NCBI GenBank assembly: GCA_937959265.1
Contig: CALGMA010000011.1
Span: 1 to 64,000 of the forward strand
DNA: 64,000 nt
Reading direction: 5' to 3'
From: an uncultured Anaerolineae bacterium
Lineage (GTDB): Bacteria; Chloroflexota; Anaerolineae; J036; Brachytrichaceae
The translations under genes were made by a program, and so were the position numbers. The notes under the pieces are model-generated. The model did no database searches, was not told the DNA's origin, and was given only the letters and a program-made list of their open reading frames with translations. How positions within the stretch are numbered: position 1 is the stretch's first letter; each line of letters begins with the position of its first letter. Below are positions 1 to 8,198 of the stretch, piece by piece.

Positions 1-335
1 GCTACCGCGGCTTGGTCAGAATCGATCGCGGGGCCAAGAAGTCCAAGGCGAATGTGGTGTGCGACGCCTTGATCCTCGACCCGCAAAGCCGCAGCGATAC
101 CTACCCCTACATCGAATTGGAAGAGCAGGATGTGATGATCGGTCACGAGGCCAGCGTATCCAAGATCGGAGAGGAGCAGCTCTTCTACCTGTGCAGCCGC
201 GGTTTGACGGAGGCCGAGGCCGGGACCATGATCGTTGCCGGCTTCATCGAGCCGTTGGTGAAAGAGTTGCCGATGGAATACGCCGTCGAGATGAATCGCT
301 TGATTGCGTTGCAGATGGAGGGCACGGTCGGTTAA
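1..335 (+). CDS. sufB: Fe-S cluster assembly protein SufB, C-terminal part (gene starts left of window)
   Basis: The frame is open from base 3 and ends with TAA at 333-335, so only about the last 110 residues are present. The text reads [20 protein letters not shown] followed by a Tyr-Pro-Tyr-Ile-Glu stretch and the closing helices, which is the conserved C-terminal core of SufB. In the SUF pathway SufB is the cytosolic scaffold subunit of the SufBCD complex that builds Fe-S clusters; the Cys in VVCD matches a cysteine conserved in the family. The stop is two bases before the sufD start, so the two genes are translationally close and almost certainly one operon. Internal TTG codons (for example at 12) are not real starts. 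Confidence 0.95.
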   Translation, partial: YRGLVRIDRGAKKSKANVVCDALILDPQSRSDTYPYIELEEQDVMIGHEASVSKIGEEQLFYLCSRGLTEAEAGTMIVAGFIEPLVKELPMEYAVEMNRLIALQMEGTVG

Positions 336-337
336 TC

Positions 338-1609
338 ATGGCAGTCGTTCAACCTGTATTGAAACCGGCGCCGGTGGTCAAAGCCGGCGAACTCAACCGC
401 GAGTTTGTAGAAGCATACTCGGCTGCGCTGGGCGATCCGTCGTGGATGCTGGCGCGGCGTCTGGAAGCGCTGCGCGTGTTCCGCGATACACCGGCGCCCA
501 ACCGGCACGACGAGCTGTGGCGGCGCGTGGATCTCAGCACTTTCAAGCTAGACCTGATCCTGTCCGGCATCACGCCGGCCAACACCACGCTCGACGTGAG
601 GCGCTCGCGTTTGCCCGCCGGCATGTCGCAGCAGGGCGTGATTTTCACTAGCCTCGAGGGCGCGATCAAGAAGCACCCACGCTTGCTGGATGAGTGGCTG
701 ATGATGCAGTGCGTCAAGCTCAACGATGCCTACTATGCCGCGCTGCACGGCGTCTTCGTGCGCTATGGCACGGTCTTGTATGTGCCAGACGGCGTCCGCC
801 TGGATAAACCGCTGCGCGTGACGACGCGCATGGCCGCCGATCAGCTCGCCGGCTTCAGCCATACCCTGGTCGTGCTGGGCGAGGGCGCCACAGCCACGCT
901 GATCGAGGATTTCGCCTCGCCCACCGGCCCGCACCAGGCGATGTATAGCGGCGTGGTTGAGATCATGCTCGGCAAGGGCGCAGTATTAGACTACGTCAGC
1001 ATCCAGGACTGGGGGCGCAACGTGTATAACTTCTCCACCGAGCGCGCCAAGGTGGGTGAGGAAGCCACGTTGCACTGGGTGATCGGCGGCGTCGGCAGCA
1101 AGTTCACCAAGAGCCTGATCGAGGCCGATCTGGTCGGCCCACATGGCACGGCGCTGTTGAGCGGGGTGTACTTTGCCGATGCCCGGCAGCAGTTGCACTA
1201 CGACACGCAGCAGAACCACATCGCTGCGGCCTGCAAGAGCGACCTGCTCTACAAAGCAGCGTTGCGCGATGAGGCGCGCACGGTGTGGCGCGGCAACATT
1301 CGCGTCTTCCCTGGCGCCCAAAAGACCGACGCCTATCAGGCCAACCGCAACCTGCAGCTCTCCACGCGCAGCCGCGCCGACTCGATCCCCGGCCTGGAGA
1401 TCGAGGCCGACGATGTGCGCTGCACCCATGGCAGCACGGTCGGCACAATTGAGGACGAGCCGATGTTCTATCTGCGCAGCCGCGGCGTCCCAGCCACCGA
1501 GGCGCGCCGGCTGATCGTCGAAGGCTTCTTTGCGCCGGTCATCGAGCGTATCCCCCTGGAGGAGACGCGCAACCGGCTGATCGAGGAGATCGGCAAGAAG
1601 ATCGGCTGA
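338..1609 (+). CDS. sufD: Fe-S cluster assembly protein SufD
   Basis: A 423-residue SufB/SufD-family protein beginning MAVVQPVLKP. The same frame stays open upstream to 59, but that part overlaps sufB and is only a shadow; the ATG at 338 directly follows the sufB stop. The C-terminal half carries family text such as KTDAYQANRNLQLS and DVRCTHGSTVG; the His in CTHG matches the functional SufD histidine. SufD pairs with SufB in the SufBC2D scaffold, and the SufD role rather than a second SufB is inferred from gene order and the more divergent N-terminal half. It is the last gene of the operon: a strong terminator follows within 20 bases. Confidence 0.93.
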   Translation: MAVVQPVLKPAPVVKAGELNREFVEAYSAALGDPSWMLARRLEALRVFRDTPAPNRHDELWRRVDLSTFKLDLILSGITPANTTLDVRRSRLPAGMSQQGVIFTSLEGAIKKHPRLLDEWLMMQCVKLNDAYYAALHGVFVRYGTVLYVPDGVRLDKPLRVTTRMAADQLAGFSHTLVVLGEGATATLIEDFASPTGPHQAMYSGVVEIMLGKGAVLDYVSIQDWGRNVYNFSTERAKVGEEATLHWVIGGVGSKFTKSLIEADLVGPHGTALLSGVYFADARQQLHYDTQQNHIAAACKSDLLYKAALRDEARTVWRGNIRVFPGAQKTDAYQANRNLQLSTRSRADSIPGLEIEADDVRCTHGSTVGTIEDEPMFYLRSRGVPATEARRLIVEGFFAPVIERIPLEETRNRLIEEIGKKIG

Positions 1610-1627
1610 TGTTTCTTCAGCACGCAG

Positions 1628-1660
1628 AAGACCGGGCCCTACAAGGTCCGGTCTTTTTTT
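1628..1660 (+). terminator. Rho-independent terminator of the suf operon
   Basis: AAGACCGG (1628-1635) pairs with CCGGTCTT (1648-1655). The stem extends inward by G-T, C-G and C-G pairs to 11 bp with a 6-base loop, and is followed by seven T residues. It lies 19 bases after the sufD stop and between convergent genes. Confidence 0.92.
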
Positions 1661-1670
1661 GAGGTGGGCT

Positions 1671-2075
1671 TCACTCTGGCTTCTCGTACAGCTCTATCAA
1701 TACGCCGAATGCGCTGCGCGGATGGATGAAGGCATAGCGCGTGCCGTCTTCACGCGTGACGGGCTGCGGGTTGATCAGTTCGCAGCCATGAGCGATCAGC
1801 CGCGACAGCGCAGACTCGAGGTTGGGCACGGCCAGGCACACGTGATGCATGCCAGGTCCGTGCTTGGTCATCCATTTGACGATGCCGGTATCGTCGCGCG
1901 TTGGCTGTACCAGTTCGATGCGGGATTCGCTGTCGCCGAGCGGCAAAAAGGCAATCCGCACCCCTTCTCGCTCCACTTCTTCGATCCCATCCAGTTCCAG
2001 ACCCATCGCATCGCGATAAAAGGTGAGTGCTGCGTCGAGGTCGGCGACGGCGATGGCGAGGTGATCAAGCTTCAT
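1671..2075 (-). CDS. mce: Methylmalonyl-CoA epimerase
   Basis: A 134-residue glyoxalase/VOC-fold protein that interconverts the 2R and 2S epimers of methylmalonyl-CoA in propionate metabolism. The family start MKLDHLAIAV gives the first metal-ligand His at residue 5. GPGMHHVCLAV and the terminal VLIELYE supply the second His and the Glu expected of the metal site, and length is typical. I chose ATG at 2075, one base after the glgC stop (TGA-T-ATG); an in-frame TTG at 2093 would add six residues without family support. Coupling to glgC makes an unusual functional pair. No mutase gene is in the window, so the substrate rests on family similarity. Confidence 0.88.
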   Translation of the reverse strand: MKLDHLAIAVADLDAALTFYRDAMGLELDGIEEVEREGVRIAFLPLGDSESRIELVQPTRDDTGIVKWMTKHGPGMHHVCLAVPNLESALSRLIAHGCELINPQPVTREDGTRYAFIHPRSAFGVLIELYEKPE

Positions 2076-2076
2076 A

Positions 2077-3342
2077 TCAATCGGTGGCTTCAACCATGAA
2101 GTTCTGGCCGCTGGGCAGGAGGTCGCCGTTGAAGGCGTCGTCGTTCAAGTCGCTGCCCACTACGACGTTGCGGCCGATGCGAAAGTCCGGTGGGATGATG
2201 GTGTTTTTGCCGACCACGCTGATGCCGGTGTTGAGGTGCAGTTCGGCATTCTCAGTGTAGTCCGAACCGTAGCCCACACACGCCCCGCGTCCGACTACCA
2301 CATTTTTGTCAATGATACAGCGATCCACCATCGCGCCCGGTTCGATTACTGCATCGGTCATAATGATGGAATAGCGCACTACTGCGCCGCGTTTCACGCG
2401 CACGCCGGGCGAGAGCACGGAATACTCGACCGACCCCTCGACGACGCAGCCGTCGGTGATCAGCGAATGATTGACGGTAGCGCCGGTGCGGATGTTGACC
2501 GGCGGGCGTTCCTCGGAGCGCGTGTGGATCACCCACTCGCGGTCGAGCAGGTCAATCGGTGGCGTGTCGGCCAGCAGGTCCATGTGTGCCTCCCAGTAGG
2601 ATTGGATCGTCCCGACGTCCACCCAGTAGTCGGCGTAAGGGAAGGCGAAGACGCGGTAATTCTCGGTCACCATCTTCGGGAAGATGTCCTTGCCGAAGTC
2701 GCGCGTCGAATCTGAATTCTTCGCGTCCTCGTGCAGCACCTTGACCAGCGTGTCGTAGTTGAACACGTAGATGCCCATCGAAGCCAGCGTGCCCTTGGGT
2801 TGCTTCGGTTTCTCCTCGAAGTTTGTGACGCGGTAGTTCGCGTCCGTCTGCACGATGCCGAACCGGCTGGCCTCCTCGGGCGTCACCTTGAGCGTAGCGA
2901 CGGTCACGTCGGCGCGTTTCTCCTGGTGAAAGCTGATCAGGATGCTGTAGTCCATCTTGTAGACGTGATCGCCGGAGAGAATAAGCACATAGTCGGCGCG
3001 GGCGTTGCGCACAAAGTCCAGGTTTTGGTAGATGGCGTCGGCGGTGCCTTCGTACCAGTCGGAATCCAGACGGCCCTGATACGGCTGCAGCATCCACACG
3101 CCGCCGTTCAGCCGGTCGAGATCCCATGGCGCACCGTTGCGGATGTGATCTTGCAGTGAGCGGGGGCGATATTGGGTCACTACGCCCACAGTGTAGATGC
3201 CGCTGTTGACGCAGTTGGAGAGTGGGAAGTCAATGATGCGGTATTTGCCTGCGAAAGGCACGGCGGGCTTCGCGCGTTTGTTTGCCAGCACGCTCAGGCG
3301 ACTGCCGCGCCCGCCGGCGAGGATCATAGCCAGGGTTCGCAT
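2077..3342 (-). CDS. glgC: Glucose-1-phosphate adenylyltransferase (ADP-glucose pyrophosphorylase)
   Basis: A 421-residue cytosolic enzyme making ADP-glucose from glucose-1-phosphate and ATP, the committed step of bacterial glycogen synthesis. The N-terminus holds the nucleotidyltransferase signature LAGGRGSRL, then [20 protein letters not shown], followed by [11 protein letters not shown] and the [11 protein letters not shown] active-site segment. The FEEKP and YWVDVGT motifs follow. The last 130 residues form the hexapeptide-type left-handed beta helix used for regulation and oligomerisation. Length matches the family (about 400-430). The gene leads a two-gene unit with mce. A perfect TATAAT lies about 125 bases upstream. 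No other glycogen gene is nearby. Confidence 0.95.
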   Translation of the reverse strand: MRTLAMILAGGRGSRLSVLANKRAKPAVPFAGKYRIIDFPLSNCVNSGIYTVGVVTQYRPRSLQDHIRNGAPWDLDRLNGGVWMLQPYQGRLDSDWYEGTADAIYQNLDFVRNARADYVLILSGDHVYKMDYSILISFHQEKRADVTVATLKVTPEEASRFGIVQTDANYRVTNFEEKPKQPKGTLASMGIYVFNYDTLVKVLHEDAKNSDSTRDFGKDIFPKMVTENYRVFAFPYADYWVDVGTIQSYWEAHMDLLADTPPIDLLDREWVIHTRSEERPPVNIRTGATVNHSLITDGCVVEGSVEYSVLSPGVRVKRGAVVRYSIIMTDAVIEPGAMVDRCIIDKNVVVGRGACVGYGSDYTENAELHLNTGISVVGKNTIIPPDFRIGRNVVVGSDLNDDAFNGDLLPSGQNFMVEATD

Positions 3343-3465
3343 GACGGTGCTTTCACTTCAGATGTCGGGTTGTGCAGGTGAGGCGAGGTGGGAAACGTGG
3401 GTTGGAGATGCGACGGCGATGTGAAGAGAGGTTGCATCCGAAAATCTGCGCGTTTCACCCTTTGA

Positions 3466-3471
3466 ATTATA
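3466..3471 (-). promoter_or_regulatory. Likely -10 box (TATAAT) for glgC-mce
   Basis: A perfect TATAAT on the minus strand between the dinG-like gene and glgC. It would start a leader of roughly 115 bases. No convincing -35 is visible at 16-18 bases. The preceding gene ends at 3489, so the box sits immediately after it. Confidence 0.5.
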
Positions 3472-3488
3472 TGCGTCCCGTGTTGCGG

Positions 3489-6374
3489 TCAGCGCTTCGC
3501 CAGCCAATCGCGCGTCGCTTTGCCCAATTGCGCCAACGGCGCGCGTACGATCGTCGGCCCCGGCAACGCATTCAAAAAGGCGGCGCCGTAGCTCTTGGTC
3601 AACAGCCGCCGGTCGAACACCACGATCACGCCGCGGTCGCTCTTCGAGCGGATCAGCCGGCCAAATCCCTGCCGGAAGCGCAGTACCGTCTCTGGCACCG
3701 AGTACTCGTTGAATGGGTTATCGAACGTCTCACTGCGCGCAGCGAAAAGCGGGTCGGTCGGCACGTCAAAAGGCAGCTTGCAAATGGCCAGCGCGCTCAG
3801 CTTCTCGCCCTGAATGTCTACGCCTTCCCAGAAGCTCTTGGTCCCCAGCATCACGGCGCGGTCGGCGGCGCGGAAGCCCTCGATCATCGCCCGGCGCGAC
3901 GTGCCATCGCCCTGCTCCAGCACCAGAATGTCGTCGCGCATCAACGCCGGTGTGATGGCGCGCGACGTAGCACGCAGTGCCGAGTAGCTGGTGAAGAGGG
4001 CGAGTCCACGTCCCTCTGAGGCGCGAAACAGCTCGATCAGGCCGCGCTCCACGGCTTGCTGATAGCCCTGCTGGTTCGGTTCCGGGATGTCTGTGACGAG
4101 GTAGAGCAGCGTCGAGGATAGGTAGTCGAACGGCGAGCCGAGCGCCAGCGTCTCGGCGTCCGGTGCGCTGAGCCGACTCTTAATGTAGTCGAAGCTGGGC
4201 TGGCCTTTTCCGTTGGCTGCGCTGGTGCGCAGAGTGGCCGAAGTGAGCACGACAGCGCGCTTCTTTTGCCATAGCTCGCGTTGCATCAGCGGGCCGACGT
4301 GCAGCGGCGCGGCATTCAGCGTCAGACGCGGCTGGCGCGTAGTCTTGCGCGGCATTTCGACCTCCACCCAGTAAACGCGGTCGTCGCTCGGCTTGGCAAA
4401 CATGCCGTTCAGTTGTTCACTCGCCTCGGTGATGAAGCGGATTGCGCCGTGCAGCCGAAGGACCAGCGCGTCGGCATCGGAGGCGAGGAGCGTCGCCTCT
4501 AATAGCGCCTTGAAGAGATTGTTGAGCTGTCGAGCCAGCGCGTCCAAATCGCGTTGGAAGTTGCCGAAGGCGATCTCGACGCGCGCCCAGCCGCTTTGGT
4601 TGCGCAGCGCGCGCGTCAGGCGCACGCGTTGGACGTAATCGGGCGCATCGCTGCTAATTTCGTCGGCGATGAACTCGCCCAGTATGTCGAAGAAAGTGAT
4701 GTTGCTCGACCAGGCCTCGCTCACGGCCTGCATAGCCTGATCGCACAGGCTGTTGAGCAGGGCGCCCTGCTCGAGTTCCAACAAGGCGCGGATGTTGGCC
4801 GCGATCTCGGCGAGTAAGCCGCTGCCGCCGGTCTGGCGCGTCTTGGCCGCACGGCCCAGGTCGCTCAAAATCCTCTGAATCTCGTCGCGGTCGAGGCGAT
4901 AGGTGAGCGAGTCGGTCGCAGCGGCTTCCAGATGATGCGCCTCGTCCGCAATCAGGTAGTTGTATTCGGGCAGGGCGCGGTTCTCCACCGCGATGTCGGC
5001 CAGCAGCAAAGCGTGGTTGACGATGACGACGTGCGCGCTGTCGGCCAGCCGGCGCGCCTGATTGAAGAAGCAGTCCGTCGCGCTGCACGTGTTGGTGTTG
5101 CAGATCGGATTCTGCGCCGAGAGGTGCTGGAAGGCGGCGCGTTCGCCGGGCATGGGCATGAAGAGTTCATCGCCGTCGCCGGTCAGCGTGTTGGGCAGCC
5201 AAATCAGGATCTTGGTCAGCAGGCGAGCCTCGTCGGCCGTCTTCGGCCCGTTGCGACGCAGCTCGGCGAAACGGTTGGGACACAGGTAACGCCCCTTGCC
5301 CTTCATCACAGCAGCGCGGCCGGCTTCGCCGAGGATGCGGATGACAGCCGGCACATCCTTGTCGGCCAGTTGCTCCTGCAGGTTAATGGTGTTGGTGCTG
5401 ACGACGACGCGCTCGTTGTTCTGCATCGCCCACGTCATCGCAGGGATTAAGTAGGCCAGCGATTTGCCGACGCCGGTGCCGGCCTCGATGAACGCGACCC
5501 CGCCCTCGTTGAAGGTCTGCGCAATCTGACGAAGCATCTCCACCTGCTGGGGGCGCATTTCGTAGCCGGGGAACTGAGCCGCGAATGGGCCGTCGTTCGC
5601 CAGTGTCGCAGCGACGCGCTCGACGTCGAGCGGCTGGATTTGCTCTGCGGGCTTGAGCGGTTGGGCCTGGAGCGCCGCGCGGCGGCGCAGGACGGCAGAT
5701 GGATCTTTTTGTCGCCGGCCGTCCGGCGTCAGCCGTCGCAATTGCGCGCCGATGCTGGCGCTGAACGCACCGCGTGATTGCTCTTCCTTCACGTCGCGCC
5801 AAAAGTCGGCGAGCGTCCAGCCGCTCAGGTCGGCGTGCTTGCTAATCTCATCTACGGTCTCGCGCGGCAGCGCCACGGCGCGCTCGAAGATTCTCAGATA
5901 GAGCTGATGCGCTGTGCGCGCGTCGGCCATGGCCCGGTGGGACTCCGGCAGGCTGATGCCCAGCTCGCTGGCCAACGCGCCGAGCGAGTAGCGTCCGGCG
6001 TACGGCACGAGGATGCCGGCCAGCTCGAACGTGTCCAGCGCGGTGTTCTTGGTGAAGGGGGGCGGCGTCTTCAGGCTCTTGAAGAAGCCCAGGTCGAACG
6101 CGATATTGTGGCCGATGATCGGCGCGTTGCCGATGATATGCTGCGCCTTTTGCAGACCGGCCCATAGCGGGATACTCTCGCGCTTCACCATGTCGTCGGT
6201 GATGCCGGTCAGTTCGGTGATCTTATGCGGGATCGGACGCTGAGGGTCAATCAGGCTGCTCCATTCTTCGAGCACATCTTCGCCGCGAAAACGCACAATG
6301 CCGATCTCTAAGATCGCATCGCGTTCGGGGTCAAAGCCGGTGGTTTCAATGTCGAGTGAGACGAGCGTTCGCAT
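3489..6374 (-). CDS. dinG: DnaQ-type exonuclease fused to DinG-family helicase
   Basis: A 961-residue DNA-processing protein. Residues 1-170 are a DEDD 3'-5' exonuclease: DIET (D8, E10), GHNIAFDLGFF (D94) and SHRAMADARTAH (H146, D151). Residues about 250-961 are a superfamily 2 XPD/DinG helicase with RPQQ near 274-277, Walker A AGTGVGKS (297-304), DEAH (477-480), GTKSFWEGVD and the QGFGRLIRS motif VI. Four cysteines (365, 425, 430, 435) sit between Walker A and DEAH in the spacing of an XPD/DinG 4Fe-4S cluster. The fusion is known in Gram-positive DinG; keeping a complete Cys quartet with the exonuclease is noteworthy. The start ATG has a TACAAT box 9 bases upstream and no Shine-Dalgarno. A role in repair or R-loop removal is inferred from the family. 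Confidence 0.93.
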   Translation of the reverse strand: MRTLVSLDIETTGFDPERDAILEIGIVRFRGEDVLEEWSSLIDPQRPIPHKITELTGITDDMVKRESIPLWAGLQKAQHIIGNAPIIGHNIAFDLGFFKSLKTPPPFTKNTALDTFELAGILVPYAGRYSLGALASELGISLPESHRAMADARTAHQLYLRIFERAVALPRETVDEISKHADLSGWTLADFWRDVKEEQSRGAFSASIGAQLRRLTPDGRRQKDPSAVLRRRAALQAQPLKPAEQIQPLDVERVAATLANDGPFAAQFPGYEMRPQQVEMLRQIAQTFNEGGVAFIEAGTGVGKSLAYLIPAMTWAMQNNERVVVSTNTINLQEQLADKDVPAVIRILGEAGRAAVMKGKGRYLCPNRFAELRRNGPKTADEARLLTKILIWLPNTLTGDGDELFMPMPGERAAFQHLSAQNPICNTNTCSATDCFFNQARRLADSAHVVIVNHALLLADIAVENRALPEYNYLIADEAHHLEAAATDSLTYRLDRDEIQRILSDLGRAAKTRQTGGSGLLAEIAANIRALLELEQGALLNSLCDQAMQAVSEAWSSNITFFDILGEFIADEISSDAPDYVQRVRLTRALRNQSGWARVEIAFGNFQRDLDALARQLNNLFKALLEATLLASDADALVLRLHGAIRFITEASEQLNGMFAKPSDDRVYWVEVEMPRKTTRQPRLTLNAAPLHVGPLMQRELWQKKRAVVLTSATLRTSAANGKGQPSFDYIKSRLSAPDAETLALGSPFDYLSSTLLYLVTDIPEPNQQGYQQAVERGLIELFRASEGRGLALFTSYSALRATSRAITPALMRDDILVLEQGDGTSRRAMIEGFRAADRAVMLGTKSFWEGVDIQGEKLSALAICKLPFDVPTDPLFAARSETFDNPFNEYSVPETVLRFRQGFGRLIRSKSDRGVIVVFDRRLLTKSYGAAFLNALPGPTIVRAPLAQLGKATRDWLAKR

Positions 6375-6383
6375 GCGACGCTG

Positions 6384-6389
6384 ATTGTA
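6384..6389 (-). promoter_or_regulatory. -10 box TACAAT 9 bases before the dinG ATG (near-leaderless)
   Basis: TACAAT on the minus strand, separated from the start codon (6374) by exactly nine bases. No Shine-Dalgarno or recognisable -35 is present. A canonical start point would give a leader of zero to three bases. The same spacing recurs at rfbB and at the potassium channel gene. Confidence 0.55.
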
Positions 6390-6474
6390 GTGGACTCAGG
6401 ATGAAGGCCCCTCGACGCGCGAAGCGTAGACGTGAATCCCGGCAGCAGATGCTGCTTGTTGGATATCGTCGGCT

Positions 6475-7278
6475 TCAACCCAGGCGGCGACACAGGCGAG
6501 CCTGTGGACTGTGTTCACGCTTTCCCCAATGCGCTAACCCCAGCGCCACGAGTGACAGCACCAGCAACGGCAGATGCATGACCCCCAACCACACGCGCTC
6601 TGAGACGGCCCAGTGATTTAGGTTGAAGATGCCATAGAGCAAGCCGTTGAAGGCAGTCACGCAAAATGCAAAACGGTTCACCTGCGGCCAGGCCAAGATG
6701 AGCAGGAACAAGAAGACCGGTGTTAAGAAGCAGTAAGCCAGGCCGTAGTCTGGGGAGGTCAGTAGCAGGACCGGATTGAAGTCCGGGACGGCGCGCGACC
6801 CTTCTAATCGCAATGGCGACCAGAAGGCCAGCAGCGCGAACGGCAAGAGCAGCCAGCGCCAGCGCGGGATCGTTTGCCAATGAATTTGTAGGTTGCCCTT
6901 CCACGCCGACCATAGCCAGAGCGCCGCGAGCAGCACGTTGGCCACCAGCGCGCCGGTATGCACTGCGCTTCCGTAGGTTGGAGTTTCCGCACGGGTCTGC
7001 GTGGCAGCCACCACGAGGTAATTTAGGCCAAAGTAAGCGGCGATGGCGCGTCCGCCTGCCTGGGGGTTCCAGGTTGCAACGCCGATGACCGCCAGCGTCA
7101 GCAGGTGAAATACCCATCCCCATGCCGCGTATGGAAGCGTGGCGTGCTGAAGAATCTCAAAAATGACCTGCGAAGTGTCGCGTGGGTCATAGGGCCGTTC
7201 TGTGTATAGCGGTAGGAACGCAATGACAAGCAACAGAAAGTAGACGAGGGGATAGAACCATCTACGTTCGGTGCGCAT
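6475..7278 (-). CDS. Hypothetical polytopic membrane protein
   Basis: A 267-residue protein with about seven hydrophobic segments: the N-terminal FYPLVYFLLLVIAFLPLY, then segments near residues 50-70, 80-95, 105-125, 140-155, 180-200 and 215-250. It has a short basic C-terminal tail. No enzymatic motif is recognised and I cannot name a family. The start ATG has AGGAGG 12 bases upstream (7291-7296) and a TACAAT box further up, so this gene has an ordinary leader, unlike its downstream neighbour. It ends 100 bases before the dinG-like gene; a shared function is not evident. Confidence 0.7.
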   Translation of the reverse strand: MRTERRWFYPLVYFLLLVIAFLPLYTERPYDPRDTSQVIFEILQHATLPYAAWGWVFHLLTLAVIGVATWNPQAGGRAIAAYFGLNYLVVAATQTRAETPTYGSAVHTGALVANVLLAALWLWSAWKGNLQIHWQTIPRWRWLLLPFALLAFWSPLRLEGSRAVPDFNPVLLLTSPDYGLAYCFLTPVFLFLLILAWPQVNRFAFCVTAFNGLLYGIFNLNHWAVSERVWLGVMHLPLLVLSLVALGLAHWGKREHSPQARLCRRLG

Positions 7279-7312
7279 GTTTAGCCAGAGCCTCCTGGAG
7301 TGCGTCTAGCCG

Positions 7313-7318
7313 ATTGTA
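7313..7318 (-). promoter_or_regulatory. Likely -10 box (TACAAT) for the membrane protein gene
   Basis: TACAAT on the minus strand 34 bases before the start codon at 7278, followed by an AGGAGG ribosome site at 7291-7296. No clear -35 is seen. Confidence 0.4.
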
Positions 7319-7421
7319 TGCCCAGAACCGATGCGGCGGGTCTGTGTAGCGCAAGATCGCGACGCACTCCTCTTAATTCGATGCGGCCGAGCGTCGCTCC
7401 GTGACCCAGCGAATGCAGCCT

Positions 7422-8195
7422 TTAAGGCGCCGTCTGATTCACGTTCATCACGACGATGTGCCGTTTGGCGCGCTTTTCGTCGTTGGTGACCATCAGCGTG
7501 CTCACCGACGCCGGCGATACGGCCAGGCGTTGAAAGTGATCGAACGGCATGCCCAGATAGTGCGCCAGGGCCGCTTTGATCACATCGGCGTGGGCAACGA
7601 TGGCGACGACCTGCGGCCGCTTTTTCGGCTTTTCCGATTGTGTGTTTTCAGCGGTAGCCTGATCGTGGTGGTCGGCCTTGCCTGCGTCGCCCTTCGGCGA
7701 AGTCGGCGCGGGGTCGGTATGGGAAGCGGGTGGCGTTGATGGCTTATCGGGAAGGTCCACATCGTCGTGTGCAGCGATGATCGCCTCCAGGGCGTCCACG
7801 ACGCGCCGCTGCATATCCAGCATGGCTTCGCCGTTGGGGAATTTCGCCTGTGAGGGCATCTCCACCACCACTTGCCACAGGGCCTTCGTGGCCTCGTCTT
7901 CGCCCAGTCGCTTGATCTCCTTGCCGGTCAAGTCGCCGTTGTCAATGTCGGCCAGGTCGGCGCGGATGTGGATCGGCAAGCCCTGCGGCGCAGCGACGTG
8001 CCAGGCCGTTTCGATCGCGCGTTCCAGCGGACTGCTATACACTGCATCCAGCGGACGGGCGCGCAACATCTGTCCGAGCGCTTCCGCTTGTTTGCGTCCC
8101 TCGTCGTTCAGGTGAATGTTCGGCGTGCGGCCGGGCAGCCGGCCGGTCTTGACGAAGTCGTTCGTCGCATGGCGGATGAGCAGGAGGATGGGCAT
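7422..8195 (-). CDS. Histidine phosphatase (phosphoglycerate-mutase-like) with a disordered insert
   Basis: A 257-residue branch of the histidine phosphatase superfamily. The phospho-acceptor motif is RHAT (R8, H9) rather than the commoner RHG. YSSPLERAIETAW and a later IVAHADVIKAAL give the other conserved Arg and the second His. Between them, about 50 residues rich in Pro, Asp, Ala, Lys and Ser interrupt the fold (roughly residues 145-195), probably a disordered surface loop. Substrate cannot be told; cobalamin-phosphate, phosphosugar or protein phosphatases share this fold. The gene begins four bases after the RNase Z stop, so the two are co-transcribed and probably co-translated. Confidence 0.85.
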   Translation of the reverse strand: MPILLLIRHATNDFVKTGRLPGRTPNIHLNDEGRKQAEALGQMLRARPLDAVYSSPLERAIETAWHVAAPQGLPIHIRADLADIDNGDLTGKEIKRLGEDEATKALWQVVVEMPSQAKFPNGEAMLDMQRRVVDALEAIIAAHDDVDLPDKPSTPPASHTDPAPTSPKGDAGKADHHDQATAENTQSEKPKKRPQVVAIVAHADVIKAALAHYLGMPFDHFQRLAVSPASVSTLMVTNDEKRAKRHIVVMNVNQTAP

Positions 8196-8198
8196 GGC

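Noticed and set aside
59-337. N-terminal extension of the sufD frame
   Set aside because: It overlaps sufB completely and its Arg-rich text is unlike SufD; the ATG at 338 is the natural start.
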